Below, piece by piece: positions 1-8,719 of a DNA stretch of 64,000 bases. Position 1 is the stretch's first letter; the number at the start of each line of letters is the position of its first letter. The notes under the pieces are model-generated. The model saw only the letters and a program-made list of their open reading frames with translations, ran no database searches and was not told the DNA's origin. The position numbers and the translations under genes are program-made. Source of the DNA: MED-G105 sp039814575 (GTDB lineage Bacteria; Pseudomonadota; Alphaproteobacteria; Caulobacterales; Parvularculaceae); the NCBI GenBank assembly GCA_039814575.1, contig JBCCAY010000004.1:124001-188000 (forward strand). Direction: 5' to 3'.

Positions 1-855
1 GAAATCCGGAAATTTCCGATGCTCGAGAAAGATCAAGAATACATGCTCGCCAAGCGCTTCTCCGAGCATGAAGACACCGAAGCTGCGCAACAACTCATCA
101 CCAGCCATTTGCGGCTCGTCGCCAAAATAGCCATGGGCTATCGCGGCTACGGTCTGCCGATCGGCGAGGTTATCTCCGAAGGCAATGTCGGCCTGATGCA
201 AGCGGTGAAACGCTTTGACGCCGAGAAGGGCTTCCGCCTCGCTACGTACGCCATGTGGTGGATCCGCGCATCGATTCAAGAATACATCTTGCGTTCGTGG
301 AGCCTTGTGAAGATCGGCACCACCGCCGCGCAGAAAAAGCTCTTCTTCAATTTGCGCAAGATTAAAGGCCAGATCGACGCCGTCGAAGAAGGCGATCTGC
401 GTCCGGAGCAAGTTGAACATATCGCCACCAAACTCGGCGTCAGCGAAGACGATGTCGTCTCCATGAACCGACGCATGTCCGGCGGCGAAGCTTCGTTGAA
501 CGCCCCCCTCGGCAAAGGCGAAGAAGGCGGCGGCGAATGGCAAGATTGGCTCGTTGACGACAACGCCGTCGACGCAGAGCAAAAGCTCGCCCATGACGAT
601 GAATACGAAATGCGCATGGGGCTGCTGCGGAACGCGCTAGGCGATCTCAATGAGCGTGAGCAGCACATTCTGAACGAACGCCGCCTGAAAGATAATCCGG
701 CGACGTTAGAAGAGCTGAGCAAGGTCTATAATGTCTCGCGGGAGCGCATTCGACAGATTGAAGTGCGGGCGTTTGAAAAGCTGCAAAAAGCGATGAAACG
801 CATGGAGCGGGAAACCCGCGCGCACACGATCGACGCCGCGGCTGCGCCGGCTTAA
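1..855 (+). CDS. rpoH: RNA polymerase sigma-32 (heat-shock sigma factor RpoH), 5' end cut by window
   Basis: Alternative sigma factor that directs RNA polymerase to heat-shock promoters. The frame is open from base 1 (residues EIRKFP precede the first Met at 19), so the true start lies outside the window; about 284 residues are visible. Region 2 is intact (HLRLVAKIAMGYRGYGLP, then YAMWWIRASIQEYILRSW) and is followed by the RpoH box QKKLFFNLR, which separates RpoH from RpoD and RpoS. Region 4 ends in a helix-turn-helix (LEELSKVYNVSRERIRQIE). A strong intrinsic terminator follows at 932-966, so this looks like a monocistronic unit or the last gene of one. Confidence 0.96.
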   Translation, partial: EIRKFPMLEKDQEYMLAKRFSEHEDTEAAQQLITSHLRLVAKIAMGYRGYGLPIGEVISEGNVGLMQAVKRFDAEKGFRLATYAMWWIRASIQEYILRSWSLVKIGTTAAQKKLFFNLRKIKGQIDAVEEGDLRPEQVEHIATKLGVSEDDVVSMNRRMSGGEASLNAPLGKGEEGGGEWQDWLVDDNAVDAEQKLAHDDEYEMRMGLLRNALGDLNEREQHILNERRLKDNPATLEELSKVYNVSRERIRQIEVRAFEKLQKAMKRMERETRAHTIDAAAAPA

Positions 856-931
856 GCGACAAAGCGTAAGCGACAATACGGGTTAGCGCGGACTACATTC
901 GGCCGTCGGCGCTTCTCAACACACTTTTGTG

Positions 932-966
932 ATCCGCCCGCAATGCGAATTGCGGGCGGATTTTTT
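932..966 (+). terminator. Intrinsic terminator after rpoH
   Basis: A perfect 12-bp stem (atccgcccgcaa paired with ttgcgggcggat) with a six-base loop is followed directly by a run of T. It sits 77 bases after the rpoH stop and before the next plus-strand gene. This is the clearest rho-independent terminator I saw in the window. Confidence 0.93.
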
Positions 967-1087
967 CGTGGGCTTATCGACAAGAGATCCGCCTCAATGC
1001 GCGGGGCCGTAAAATTTAACGATGCTCGTTAGGCGTCCATGCACGCACGCCGCATAGTTTTCGTCGCGAATTTTTCGAAGGCCGCCC

Positions 1088-1750
1088 ATGAAAAACATTC
1101 GATTTGTCGTTCTTTGCGTCTTTCTCGCCGCCGCCTCCTGCGCCTCGGCGCTCGCGCCGCGGGTCAACACTGAAGCCGACGCGCTGCGCCCCGGTAATTA
1201 CGAATTGGACACCGAACACGCAGCGCTTCTCTTCAAAGTGGGCCATCTCGGCTTCTCCAGTTATGTGGGGCGCTTTGAGCGGTTCGACGTCTCCTTGCAA
1301 TTTGACGAAAATGATCCCACCGCCGCGCGCGTTGACGCGCTCATCGATATGACGAGCCTCAATGTCGCGAACCCGTCATTTTCGAAAACCTTGCAAGGGC
1401 CCGATTGGTTCGACGCCGAGCAATTTCCGGACGCGCGCTTTCGCTCCACAGGGATAGAAGTCACCGGCGACAACACCGGCGTTTTGACCGGCGATTTCAC
1501 GATGCACGGCGTCACGAAACCGATCACCATGGACGTTATTTTCAACGGCGGCGGCTATGATGTCTTGCGCGGCGCGTATATCCTCGGCATGTCGGCGACA
1601 GCGAAAGTGAAACGCAGCGAGTTTGGCGTCAGCAAGTTTCGACCGCTCGTGCGCGACACAGTGAAGATCGAAATCGAGGCGGAGTTTATGCGTCGAGGCG
1701 ACGCTGAACTTCCAGCTGACGATACTAATATGGGTACAGAACAATCATGA
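1088..1750 (+). CDS. YceI family periplasmic protein
   Basis: A 220-residue exported protein of the YceI family, whose lipocalin-like beta barrels bind amphiphilic or isoprenoid ligands. The N-terminus is a signal peptide (MKNIRFVVLCVFLAAASCASA); a Cys in its c-region leaves lipoprotein processing possible. The YceI domain runs from about residue 38 (YELDTEHAALLFKVGHLGFS) to 205, with the typical GDFTMHGVTKPITMDV and LGMSATAKVKRSEFG segments. Its stop overlaps the start of the next gene by ATGA, and that gene is also YceI, so the two are translationally coupled. The physiological ligand cannot be read from sequence. Confidence 0.9.
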   Translation: MKNIRFVVLCVFLAAASCASALAPRVNTEADALRPGNYELDTEHAALLFKVGHLGFSSYVGRFERFDVSLQFDENDPTAARVDALIDMTSLNVANPSFSKTLQGPDWFDAEQFPDARFRSTGIEVTGDNTGVLTGDFTMHGVTKPITMDVIFNGGGYDVLRGAYILGMSATAKVKRSEFGVSKFRPLVRDTVKIEIEAEFMRRGDAELPADDTNMGTEQS

Positions 1751-2451
1751 AACGAGCCATTCGTACAATCGCTTCGGCGACGGCGTTACTAGCGACCGCC
1801 GCGCTCGCACATGGCTGCGGCGAAAAAGCCGCGAGCGCAGCGGCGTCAGGTGACGCCACGGCGGCAACGCCAAATACGTCGTCGATCGCGCCATCAGAGG
1901 TCGCAGCAGCGTCCGCTGAAGCCGCACCATCAGGAAACACGGAAAACGCGGGGTATTCGGCCTGGGCGATCGACTACGCCGCGAGCGCGATAAAATTCAC
2001 CGGCACGCAAACCGGCGATGCGTTCACCGGCGCATTTGAAAAATGGACTGCGACCGTCGTTCTTGATCCAAATGATTTGGAAAACGCCTCCATCAAAGCC
2101 GTGATCGACCTCGCCTCCGCCAAAACCGGCGATACGCAACGTGATCGCGCCTTACCGGGCGCTGATTGGTTTGACGTCAAAAGCGCGGCCGAAGCGACGT
2201 TCACGTCGACGTCAATCGCAGCGACGGCGGACGGCGGCTACGCCGCGATAGGCGCGCTCTCAATAAAAGGCGCATCAAAAGACATCACCCTGCCCTTCAC
2301 CCTAACGATCGATGGCGATACGGCGACGGCCGAAGCGGCGACGAGCCTCCTCCGCACCGACTTCAATGTCGGCCAAGGCGAGTTCGCGGAAGGCAAATGG
2401 GTGGGCCTCGATGTCGGCGTTGCGATCTCAATCGCCGCCGCTCGTTCCTAA
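1747..2451 (+). CDS. YceI family putative lipoprotein
   Basis: Second YceI-type protein, 234 residues. It has a signal sequence ending at a Cys (LAHGC, residues 20-24), then about 40 Ala/Ser/Thr-rich linker residues, then a YceI domain from about residue 72 (WAIDYAASAIKFTGTQTGDAFTGAF) to the end. The layout suggests a membrane-tethered version of its upstream partner. The two domains are clearly diverged, so this is an old duplication. It overlaps the upstream gene by four bases and converges with the deacylase gene, overlapping its 3' end by 24 bases. Confidence 0.85.
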   Translation: MKRAIRTIASATALLATAALAHGCGEKAASAAASGDATAATPNTSSIAPSEVAAASAEAAPSGNTENAGYSAWAIDYAASAIKFTGTQTGDAFTGAFEKWTATVVLDPNDLENASIKAVIDLASAKTGDTQRDRALPGADWFDVKSAAEATFTSTSIAATADGGYAAIGALSIKGASKDITLPFTLTIDGDTATAEAATSLLRTDFNVGQGEFAEGKWVGLDVGVAISIAAARS

Positions 2452-3174
2452 CACGCTCTCCACCCAGGCAGGCACAATCGATGCGGCGGGCCCGTAGCGC
2501 GCGTCAGAAAAGGCCGCCGCGTTTTCTGACGGTTCCAAATTCAATTCCGTACAAGGAACGCCGAAGGCGCGCGCTTCATGAACAAACCCCGCCGCCGGAT
2601 AGACCGAGCCTGACGTGCCGATCGACACGAACAAGTCCGCGTAAGCGAGCGCATCGGCGATCGCCTCCATATAGCGCGGCATTTCCCCGAACCAGACCAC
2701 ATTGGGCCGCATCGCCCCGGCTAATCCGCACGCTGGGCAAACCGTCTCTATGGATAAGTCTTCCCGCCAATCATGCACTGCGCCGCAGCCGGAAACGCCG
2801 TCCGGTCCCGGCCCGCAACGAGCTTCGCGCAAGGCGCCGTGCATTTTCAGAACAGCTTTCGAGCCGGCGCGTTCGTGCAAATCATCGACGTTTTGAGTGA
2901 CGAGGGTCAGCGCGCCGTCCCGCTCTTTGAGAGCGCTTTCCAACGCAACTAAAGCATAGTGAGCCGGGTTTGGCTCGACATTGGCAAGCCCCGCTCGGCG
3001 GGAATTGTAAAAACTATGCACCAGCATCGGATCGGCCGCGAACCCTTCGGGCGTCGCCACATCGCGGTAATCGTATTTTGCCCAAACCCCATCCGGGTCG
3101 CGAAAGGTGGCGACGCCTGAATCGGCGGAGACGCCAGCGCCAGTTAAAACGACGATATTCTTCCACCGCGACAT
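2428..3174 (-). CDS. cobB: NAD-dependent protein deacylase, sirtuin CobB type
   Basis: Class III sirtuin of 248 residues that removes acyl groups from lysine using NAD. The NAD-binding motif GAGVSADSG (12-20), the TQNVDDLHERAG stretch and catalytic His112 (KMHGAL) are present. Four zinc cysteines are C120, C130, C146 and C149. Tyr56 and Arg59 in FYNSRR match the Tyr-x-x-Arg pair that gives CobB/SIRT5-type enzymes desuccinylase activity, so substrates may include succinyl-lysine. A very good ribosome binding site (ggaggag, six bases before ATG) fixes the start. It shares a 113-base divergent spacer with the phosphatase gene. Confidence 0.95.
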   Translation of the reverse strand: MSRWKNIVVLTGAGVSADSGVATFRDPDGVWAKYDYRDVATPEGFAADPMLVHSFYNSRRAGLANVEPNPAHYALVALESALKERDGALTLVTQNVDDLHERAGSKAVLKMHGALREARCGPGPDGVSGCGAVHDWREDLSIETVCPACGLAGAMRPNVVWFGEMPRYMEAIADALAYADLFVSIGTSGSVYPAAGFVHEARAFGVPCTELNLEPSENAAAFSDARYGPAASIVPAWVESVLGTSGGD

Positions 3175-3287
3175 AATACTCTCCTCCGCTCAAGGATTAA
3201 CGCCAGCGCCAATCCTCGCTAGGACGGCCACTAGCGATAGTGTTATACCGCATTGCGTGCGGCGAACGAAAACCCTAGTTTTGTCGA

Positions 3288-3746
3288 ATGCCCCGCGTCC
3301 TTTGTGTTTGCCTTGGAAACATCTGCCGCTCGCCGGCGGCGGAAGGCGTTCTGCGGGCGAAAGCCGGCGAACGTCGTATGAAACTCGACATCGACTCCGC
3401 TGGCACCGGCGCATGGCATGTGGGCGCGCCGCCGGACAAACGGATGATCGCCGCCGCCGCGGCGCGTGGGCTCGACATTAGCGGCCAGCGCGCCCGCCAA
3501 GTGGATCTTGCCGATTTCTATGAGTTCGATTTCATTCTCGCCATGGACAGCTCTAACTACGCTGACCTGAAAGACATGGCGCCGCCAAACAAAGAATGCG
3601 CACTGCATCTCTTCTTAGAGTTTGCAAAAGGCGACACGCTGGAAACGCCCGACCCTTATTATGGCGGCGCAGAAGGGTTCGACCATGTGCTTGATCTGGT
3701 CGAACGCGGCGCAGCGGGATTTCTTAATTTTCTTGAACGGCGCTAA
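3288..3746 (+). CDS. Low-molecular-weight protein tyrosine phosphatase
   Basis: A 152-residue cysteine phosphatase. The P-loop CLGNICRSP (Cys8 nucleophile, Arg14) is near the N-terminus, as the fold requires, and the general-acid loop DPYYGG lies near residue 122. Members dephosphorylate protein tyrosines, often bacterial tyrosine kinases of exopolysaccharide systems; no such kinase is visible here, so the substrate is unknown. The gene converges with thpR with a four-base overlap of stop regions. Confidence 0.93.
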   Translation: MPRVLCVCLGNICRSPAAEGVLRAKAGERRMKLDIDSAGTGAWHVGAPPDKRMIAAAAARGLDISGQRARQVDLADFYEFDFILAMDSSNYADLKDMAPPNKECALHLFLEFAKGDTLETPDPYYGGAEGFDHVLDLVERGAAGFLNFLERR

Positions 3747-4285
3747 TTGGTCGCCAGCGCGTAATCGCGCAGGATCTCATAGCGCGCGCCCGCGCTCCCC
3801 AAATAAGACGCATAGAGATGAAATTCACCGACGGCGATCGGCGCGCTCTGGAACAACGCCGCCCCGCTGCGCCATCGCTCGGTCTCGTCGACCGAAGCGC
3901 CTTTCAAGTAGGCGAGCGTCACATGGGACGTGAATTTTCGCGCCTCAATGTCAGCGCCGGCCCGGCGCAGCGCCGTCTCCACTTTTTCCTGCAGGGAATC
4001 AAGATCTGGATTTGCTCTGACGCCCGCCCAAAGCGCGTGGGGCCGGCGCCGCCCGAAGACGCCCGCGCCGTCAAGCGTCAGCTCGAACGATGGCGCGGTT
4101 ATATCGCTTAACGCAGCGTCATAGTCCGCCAATTGTCTAGTGTCGGCGTCGCCGATAAACGCCAAGGTCAGGTGGAAGTTCTCCGGATCGACCCACCGCG
4201 CCCCGCGCACGCCTGTTTGCAAACGCTCCAGATGCGGCCGAACCGCGTCCGGAACCGAGAAAGCAACGAACGTACGGGTCGTCAT
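3743..4285 (-). CDS. thpR: RNA 2',3'-cyclic phosphodiesterase (2H family)
   Basis: A 180-residue 2H phosphoesterase (old name LigT, 2'-5' RNA ligase). Both HxTx catalytic motifs are present: HLTL at 38-41 and HVTL at 121-124. The fold hydrolyses 2',3'-cyclic phosphate ends of RNA. The start overlaps the stop of the upstream DUF2147 gene by four bases (ATGA type), so the two are probably translated together. Nothing in the context suggests a specialised role. Confidence 0.92.
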   Translation of the reverse strand: MTTRTFVAFSVPDAVRPHLERLQTGVRGARWVDPENFHLTLAFIGDADTRQLADYDAALSDITAPSFELTLDGAGVFGRRRPHALWAGVRANPDLDSLQEKVETALRRAGADIEARKFTSHVTLAYLKGASVDETERWRSGAALFQSAPIAVGEFHLYASYLGSAGARYEILRDYALATN

Positions 4286-4839
4286 GGCGCAGTTATATCT
4301 TCTTCTATGGCATCTTCCTCGTTGACATCGTCCGCTATGGCGTCTTTTTCTGCCGCATCTGCATTATCGGAAACGACGGGCGTCCAATAGAGTGTCCGTG
4401 GACAAACAAAACCGAGACAGCCCTTTAGCTTTAAACGGCCGTCATCCTCCACGTCGATTTTGACGCCGTACCAGATCATTTTGTCCTCATCCAAGGACTC
4501 ATCGACGGCGTTGATTTTGCCGCCGCGAAACTTTCCCTCGCCCTGGTCCTCAAGCCCCGTGACCATTGTAAACCCGACCATGGGCTGGCCGTCAGGCATG
4601 GTTTGCGGATTGCTCGGGTCCGCCGGATCGACAACGCGCACGACGGTGCCGCAACTAAGCGCGATATCATCTTTGCAGGGATGGAATTTAACGTCGAGTG
4701 TGCCGGACTGCGTGTCGTCGACGCTAGAGCGCCCCGTGTTATAGACGCCGGACAAAGTTTCAGCATGAGCAAGACCGCTTATGCCCCAAGCGAAAACAAG
4801 CGACGCCGCGCCCGCTGTACTAACCGTTATCGCCCGCAC
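4282..4839 (-). CDS. DUF2147 domain secreted protein
   Basis: The DUF2147 domain is recognisable by LSGVYNTGRSSV, the GFTMVTGLEDQGEGKFRGG segment and the C-terminal KLKGCLGFVCPRTLYWTPV. A short acidic tail (EEDAIEEDITAP) follows. The frame is open to an ATG at 4917, but I prefer GTG at 4839: it has aaggag seven bases upstream and gives a compact Sec signal peptide (RAITVSTAGAASLVFAW ... AHA). That leaves about 80 bases of divergent promoter space before the epimerase gene instead of three. DUF2147 is a calycin-like envelope domain of unknown function. Confidence 0.86.
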   Translation of the reverse strand: MRAITVSTAGAASLVFAWGISGLAHAETLSGVYNTGRSSVDDTQSGTLDVKFHPCKDDIALSCGTVVRVVDPADPSNPQTMPDGQPMVGFTMVTGLEDQGEGKFRGGKINAVDESLDEDKMIWYGVKIDVEDDGRLKLKGCLGFVCPRTLYWTPVVSDNADAAEKDAIADDVNEEDAIEEDITAP

Positions 4840-4920
4840 AATCTTTCTCCTTCGCACGTTGTTATTTGACGCCAACCGTACGACGCCGCGACTGGCCTTC
4901 ACAAGCGGGCTTCCCATAAG

Positions 4921-5847
4921 ATGCCCTCTATGAAGAAAATGCTCTGCCTTGGATACGGCTACACCGCCAAACGCCTCGCCCCCCGTCTCATCAAGGAGGG
5001 GTGGCGGATCGCCGGCACGACGCGCTCACCGGAAAAGGCCGGCTCGATAGCCGCGGAAGGTATCGAGCCCGTGCTATGGCGCGGCGCCACGCTTGACGGG
5101 AACACTCAAGAGAACGCCCTCACGCAGGCCACATTCGATGGGGCGAACGCCGTGCTCGTTTCAACGGGCCCTTCAGAAAACGGCTGCCCGGCGCTCGCCG
5201 CTGCGGAAGCAGCTCTAGCGGAGCGCGCGAGTTTGAGCGACAGGCCACTGCAATGGATCGGCTATCTCTCCTCCAACGGGGTTTACGGGAATCATGACGG
5301 CGCATGGGTGGATGAAAATACGCCGCCGGCGCCCACCGGCGCGCGCGGGAAACGCCGCCTCGCCGCGGAGAACGTCTGGCGCGCCTTTGCTGACACTCAC
5401 AATCTGCCGCTGGTGATTTTCCGCCTGCCGGGCATTTACGGCCCGGGCCGGTCAGCGTTCGATCGTCTACGGTCGGGCGACGCCACCCGCATGGTGAAGC
5501 CAGGCCAAGTTTTCAGCCGCGCCCATGTGGACGACATCGCGACGGCCGTAAAAGCGAGCCTTGAGGCCCCAAGCGCCGGCGCATTGTATAATGTCGCCGA
5601 TGATGAGCCGGCGCCGCCCCAGGACGTCACCGCCTATGCGGCACAGCTCCTCGGCATAGAGCCGCCGCCGGAAACGCCGCTCGATGAGACGCAAATATCG
5701 CCAATGGCGAAAAGTTTTTGGGCGGATAATAAGCGCGTTTCCAACGCCTTAATGAAAAGCGCGCTTGGCGTTCAGCTCGCCTATCCCAGCTTTCGCGAAG
5801 GCCTGAAAGCCATTCAAGACGAGGAAGCGAACGGCAATTCGCCATAA
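4921..5847 (+). CDS. NAD(P)-dependent sugar epimerase-like SDR (YeeZ type)
   Basis: Atypical short-chain dehydrogenase of 308 residues related to E. coli YeeZ. The N-terminal dinucleotide-binding motif reads LGYGYTAKRLAPRL, a degenerate GxGxxG as in YeeZ relatives. The YLSSNGVYG segment supplies the SDR Ser/Thr and Tyr region, followed by RLPGIYGPGRS. A second Met at 4930 (MKKMLCLGYG) is an equally good start. The substrate is unknown. It is divergent from the DUF2147 gene and followed by the ahcY regulatory region. Confidence 0.85.
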   Translation: MPSMKKMLCLGYGYTAKRLAPRLIKEGWRIAGTTRSPEKAGSIAAEGIEPVLWRGATLDGNTQENALTQATFDGANAVLVSTGPSENGCPALAAAEAALAERASLSDRPLQWIGYLSSNGVYGNHDGAWVDENTPPAPTGARGKRRLAAENVWRAFADTHNLPLVIFRLPGIYGPGRSAFDRLRSGDATRMVKPGQVFSRAHVDDIATAVKASLEAPSAGALYNVADDEPAPPQDVTAYAAQLLGIEPPPETPLDETQISPMAKSFWADNKRVSNALMKSALGVQLAYPSFREGLKAIQDEEANGNSP

Positions 5848-5879
5848 ATAGACCCGCACGCGCGATCGACCTGCCGCTG

Positions 5880-5899
5880 ATATAAAGAATTCCTTATAT
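5880..5899. promoter_or_regulatory. Inverted repeat upstream of ahcY, probable SAH-responsive operator
   Basis: The 20 bases atataaagaattccttatat form an inverted repeat with one mismatched pair, centred on gaattc, in the 150-base gap before ahcY. Proteobacterial SAH/methionine-cycle genes are often controlled by ArsR-type regulators (SahR and relatives) that bind AT-rich palindromes of this size. The regulator gene is not in the window, so the assignment is inference. No pseudoknot-type SAH riboswitch was evident between this site and the start codon. Confidence 0.6.
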
Positions 5900-5998
5900 G
5901 TCCCTTGGCGCTGGCGGCGACCATTGATATATGAGCGGGATGTTTCGCCCATGACGCGCGCGGGCTCGCCGCGCCGCCGTCCCACTGAAAGCACCGCC

Positions 5999-7405
5999 AT
6001 GACAGCCCCAGCGCACCACGACTATCACGTCAAAGACCTCTCCCTCGCCGATTGGGGCCGCACGGAAATCGACATCGCGGAAACCGAGATGCCGGGCCTG
6101 ATGGCGACGCGCGAAGAGTACGGCGCCGCCCAGCCCCTAAAGGGCGCGCGCATCGCCGGCTCCCTGCACATGACGATACAAACCGCGGTTTTAATCGAAA
6201 CCCTGCAGGCGCTCGGCGCGGAAGTCCGCTGGTGCTCGTGCAATATCTATTCAACGCAGGACCACGCCGCCGCCGCGATCGCCGCGAGCGGCACGCCGGT
6301 CTTCGCGTTCAAAGGCGAGACGCTGGAAGAATATTGGGATCTCGCCGATCGCATCTTCGAATGGCCGAACGGCGAGACCGCCAATATGATCCTCGATGAC
6401 GGCGGCGACGCGACGCTTCTCATTCTTCTCGGCGCGGAAGCGGAGAAAGATCCGTCCGTTCTCGATAATCCGAGCAATGAGGAAGAAGAGGCGCTCTTCT
6501 CCACGATCAAGCGCCGCCTCGCCAAACAGCCGGATTTCTACTCGAAAGTAAAAGCCAACATTCAAGGCGTCACCGAAGAAACCACCACCGGCGTCTTACG
6601 CCTTTACCAACGCCAAAAAGCCGGCACGCTTCCCTTCCCGGCGATCAATGTCAACGACTCCGTCACCAAGTCGAAATTCGACAACAAATACGGCTGTAAA
6701 GAATCCCTCGTCGACGGTATTCGTCGGGGAACGGACGTTATGATGGCCGGCAAGATCGCCGTCGTCGCGGGCTATGGCGACGTCGGCAAAGGCTCCGCGG
6801 CGTCATTGAGCGGCGCGGGCGCGCGGGTCATCGTCACGGAAGTCGACCCCATCTGCGCCCTGCAAGCGGCGATGGACGGCTATGAAGTCCTCACCATGGA
6901 AGAAGCTGCGCCGCGCGCCGACATCGTCATCACCGCGACCGGCAACAAAGACGTCCTCACCGTCGACCATATGCGCGCGCTCAAAGACATGGCGATCGTC
7001 GGCAATATCGGCCACTTCGACAATGAAATTCAGGTCGAGGGCCTCCGCAATTTCAAATGGACGAACGTCAAAGACCAAGTGGATATGATCACCTATCCCG
7101 ACGGCAAACGCATGCTGCTGTTGAGCCAAGGCCGGCTGTTAAACCTTGGCAACGCCACGGGCCATCCGAGCTTTGTGATGTCCGCTTCGTTCACCAACCA
7201 AACGCTCGCGCAAATCGAGCTGTGGACCAAGGGCGATCAGTACAACAACGAAGTCTATGTGCTGCCGAAGCACCTCGACGAAAAAGTTGCGGCCCTGCAC
7301 CTCGCAAAAGTCGGCGCGTTTCTGTCCAAGCTCACCAATGACCAAGCCGACTATATCGGCGTCGACATCGCTGGCCCGTTTAAGACCGACCAATATCGGT
7401 ACTAG
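5999..7405 (+). CDS. ahcY: S-adenosylhomocysteine hydrolase
   Basis: NAD-dependent enzyme splitting SAH into adenosine and homocysteine. It removes the product inhibitor of all methyltransferases, including CrtF and the DNA methyltransferase in this window. The start at 5999 (MTAPAHHDYHVKDLSL) gives 468 residues, the family length; the frame is open to 5924 but those residues are not family-like. Signature stretches are CSCNIYSTQDHAAAAI, INVNDSVTKSKFDN and the NAD site GYGDVGKGSA. The C-terminus KTDQYRY is canonical. It is probably controlled through the inverted repeat at 5880-5899. Confidence 0.97.
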   Translation: MTAPAHHDYHVKDLSLADWGRTEIDIAETEMPGLMATREEYGAAQPLKGARIAGSLHMTIQTAVLIETLQALGAEVRWCSCNIYSTQDHAAAAIAASGTPVFAFKGETLEEYWDLADRIFEWPNGETANMILDDGGDATLLILLGAEAEKDPSVLDNPSNEEEEALFSTIKRRLAKQPDFYSKVKANIQGVTEETTTGVLRLYQRQKAGTLPFPAINVNDSVTKSKFDNKYGCKESLVDGIRRGTDVMMAGKIAVVAGYGDVGKGSAASLSGAGARVIVTEVDPICALQAAMDGYEVLTMEEAAPRADIVITATGNKDVLTVDHMRALKDMAIVGNIGHFDNEIQVEGLRNFKWTNVKDQVDMITYPDGKRMLLLSQGRLLNLGNATGHPSFVMSASFTNQTLAQIELWTKGDQYNNEVYVLPKHLDEKVAALHLAKVGAFLSKLTNDQADYIGVDIAGPFKTDQYRY

Positions 7406-7436
7406 GCTTTAGTGCCCGCCCGTCAGGAGCGTCTTC

Positions 7437-7973
7437 ATGGTCCGCATCGAGACTGACCGGCTGCTTCTGCGGGATATCGACATCGAAAAAGACTTCGCGC
7501 CGTTTTGCGAAATGATGGCGGATGAGGATACTGTCCGCTTCATTGGCGGTCAGACGATGACGCCCGTTCAAACCTGGCGGGCCATCGCGATGCTTATTGG
7601 CCATCAGGCGATTCATGGCTACGGTTTCTACTCTGTCATCGAGAAAGCGAGCGGCGCGTGGGTCGGCCGCGTCGGACATTGGAACCCTTATGGTTGGTAT
7701 GCGCCGGAAGTGGGCTGGACTATCCACCCGGCGTTCACCGGTAAAGGCTTCGCCTCAGAAGCCGGCGCCGCCTGCACACGCTACGCCTTCGAGACGCTCG
7801 GTTGGGACCGGGTCATCCATGTCATTCACAGTAAAAACATCGCTAGCATAAAAACCGCTGAAAAGATCGGTTCACGGAAAATCGATGAGATAAACGGCGT
7901 TCCCGGCCTTATTGATGATCTCTGTTTTGTCTACGGTCAGAACCGCACGGGCGGAAACGGCGCGCCTGAATAA
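7437..7973 (+). CDS. GNAT acetyltransferase, RimJ/RimL-like
   Basis: A 178-residue GNAT enzyme of the Acetyltransf_3 type. It starts with the subfamily hallmark IETDRLLLRDI and carries the acetyl-CoA binding region PAFTGKGFASEAGAAC, followed by the NIASIKTAEKIG helix. RimJ/RimL relatives acetylate N-termini of ribosomal proteins, but many act on small molecules or antibiotics, so the substrate is open. It lies 31 bases after ahcY and could be co-transcribed. Confidence 0.88.
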   Translation: MVRIETDRLLLRDIDIEKDFAPFCEMMADEDTVRFIGGQTMTPVQTWRAIAMLIGHQAIHGYGFYSVIEKASGAWVGRVGHWNPYGWYAPEVGWTIHPAFTGKGFASEAGAACTRYAFETLGWDRVIHVIHSKNIASIKTAEKIGSRKIDEINGVPGLIDDLCFVYGQNRTGGNGAPE

Positions 7974-8076
7974 ACATCGCCCTAAAGTTGCCGATAATAA
8001 CGCGCTCACCCCACGCCTAGCTTTTTGCCGTCGGATCGGCGATGCTCCGACAAATAGCAGAAGCTAGGGGGAAGTC

Positions 8077-8652
8077 ATGTTGCGCTTATTCGTTGCAATT
8101 CCAATTGCGGCACTCGTTACGCTTGCATTGTTCTTATTCATGCAAAGCATGATTGACCAAGAGCCCGAGCTCAGCCAGCCGCGCGTCATTCCAGAAATCG
8201 TCATAACGGCTAAACCCCCTGAACCAATAGGCATTACACCTGAGCCGGTCGACATTCCTGAACCGCCTGCGCCGCCGGTCATTGACGAGAAGATGACGGT
8301 TGATCCGCCAACCGGCGTCACCTCGCCTGGTCCGGGACCAGTCGAGCCGCCGCCGGACGGCCTTACTATCATCGGATCTCCTGGTGGGGGCAACGCGATC
8401 GTGACGATAGCGCCGCAATTTCCTGAGCGCTGCAAATCTCGCAGCGCAAACGCCGCTGTGATCGTCGAATTCGACGTCAGCGAGACGGGCGAAGTCGTCA
8501 ATCCACGGATTATCGCCTCAGATGATTCCTGTTTTGATCGGGAAGTCTTGCGCACCATTTTGCGATGGAAATTCGCTCCAGAAGTCGAAAACGGAAAGCC
8601 GGTGGCTCAACGCGGGCTTCGCCGCGTGTTCCGCTTCCAACTCGAAGACTAA
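8077..8652 (+). CDS. TonB family protein (energy transducer)
   Basis: A 191-residue TonB-like protein: one N-terminal membrane anchor (about 4-25), a Pro-rich periplasmic spacer (about 45-115, many PEP/PPEP repeats) and a C-terminal TonB domain (PQFPERCKSRSANAAVIVEFDVSETG ... VLRTILRWKFAP). Such proteins pass proton-motive-force energy to outer-membrane receptors. No exbB/exbD or receptor gene is adjacent. The gene is followed 67 bases later by a large membrane protein of unknown function. Confidence 0.88.
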   Translation: MLRLFVAIPIAALVTLALFLFMQSMIDQEPELSQPRVIPEIVITAKPPEPIGITPEPVDIPEPPAPPVIDEKMTVDPPTGVTSPGPGPVEPPPDGLTIIGSPGGGNAIVTIAPQFPERCKSRSANAAVIVEFDVSETGEVVNPRIIASDDSCFDREVLRTILRWKFAPEVENGKPVAQRGLRRVFRFQLED

Positions 8653-8719
8653 GCCGCGTCACGACAAAACAACCTGCCGCGCTGGGGCGGCGGCAAGAGA
8701 TAAATTGGGGGATAGGCCC

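Noticed and set aside
5848..5998. SAH riboswitch upstream of ahcY
   Set aside because: I found no convincing pseudoknot-forming pattern; the only clear structure is the short AT-rich palindrome, which fits a protein operator better.
8522..8719. 66-codon N-terminal extension of the membrane protein at 8720
   Set aside because: It lies inside tonB coding sequence in another frame, and ATG 8720 has a good ribosome site and signal peptide.
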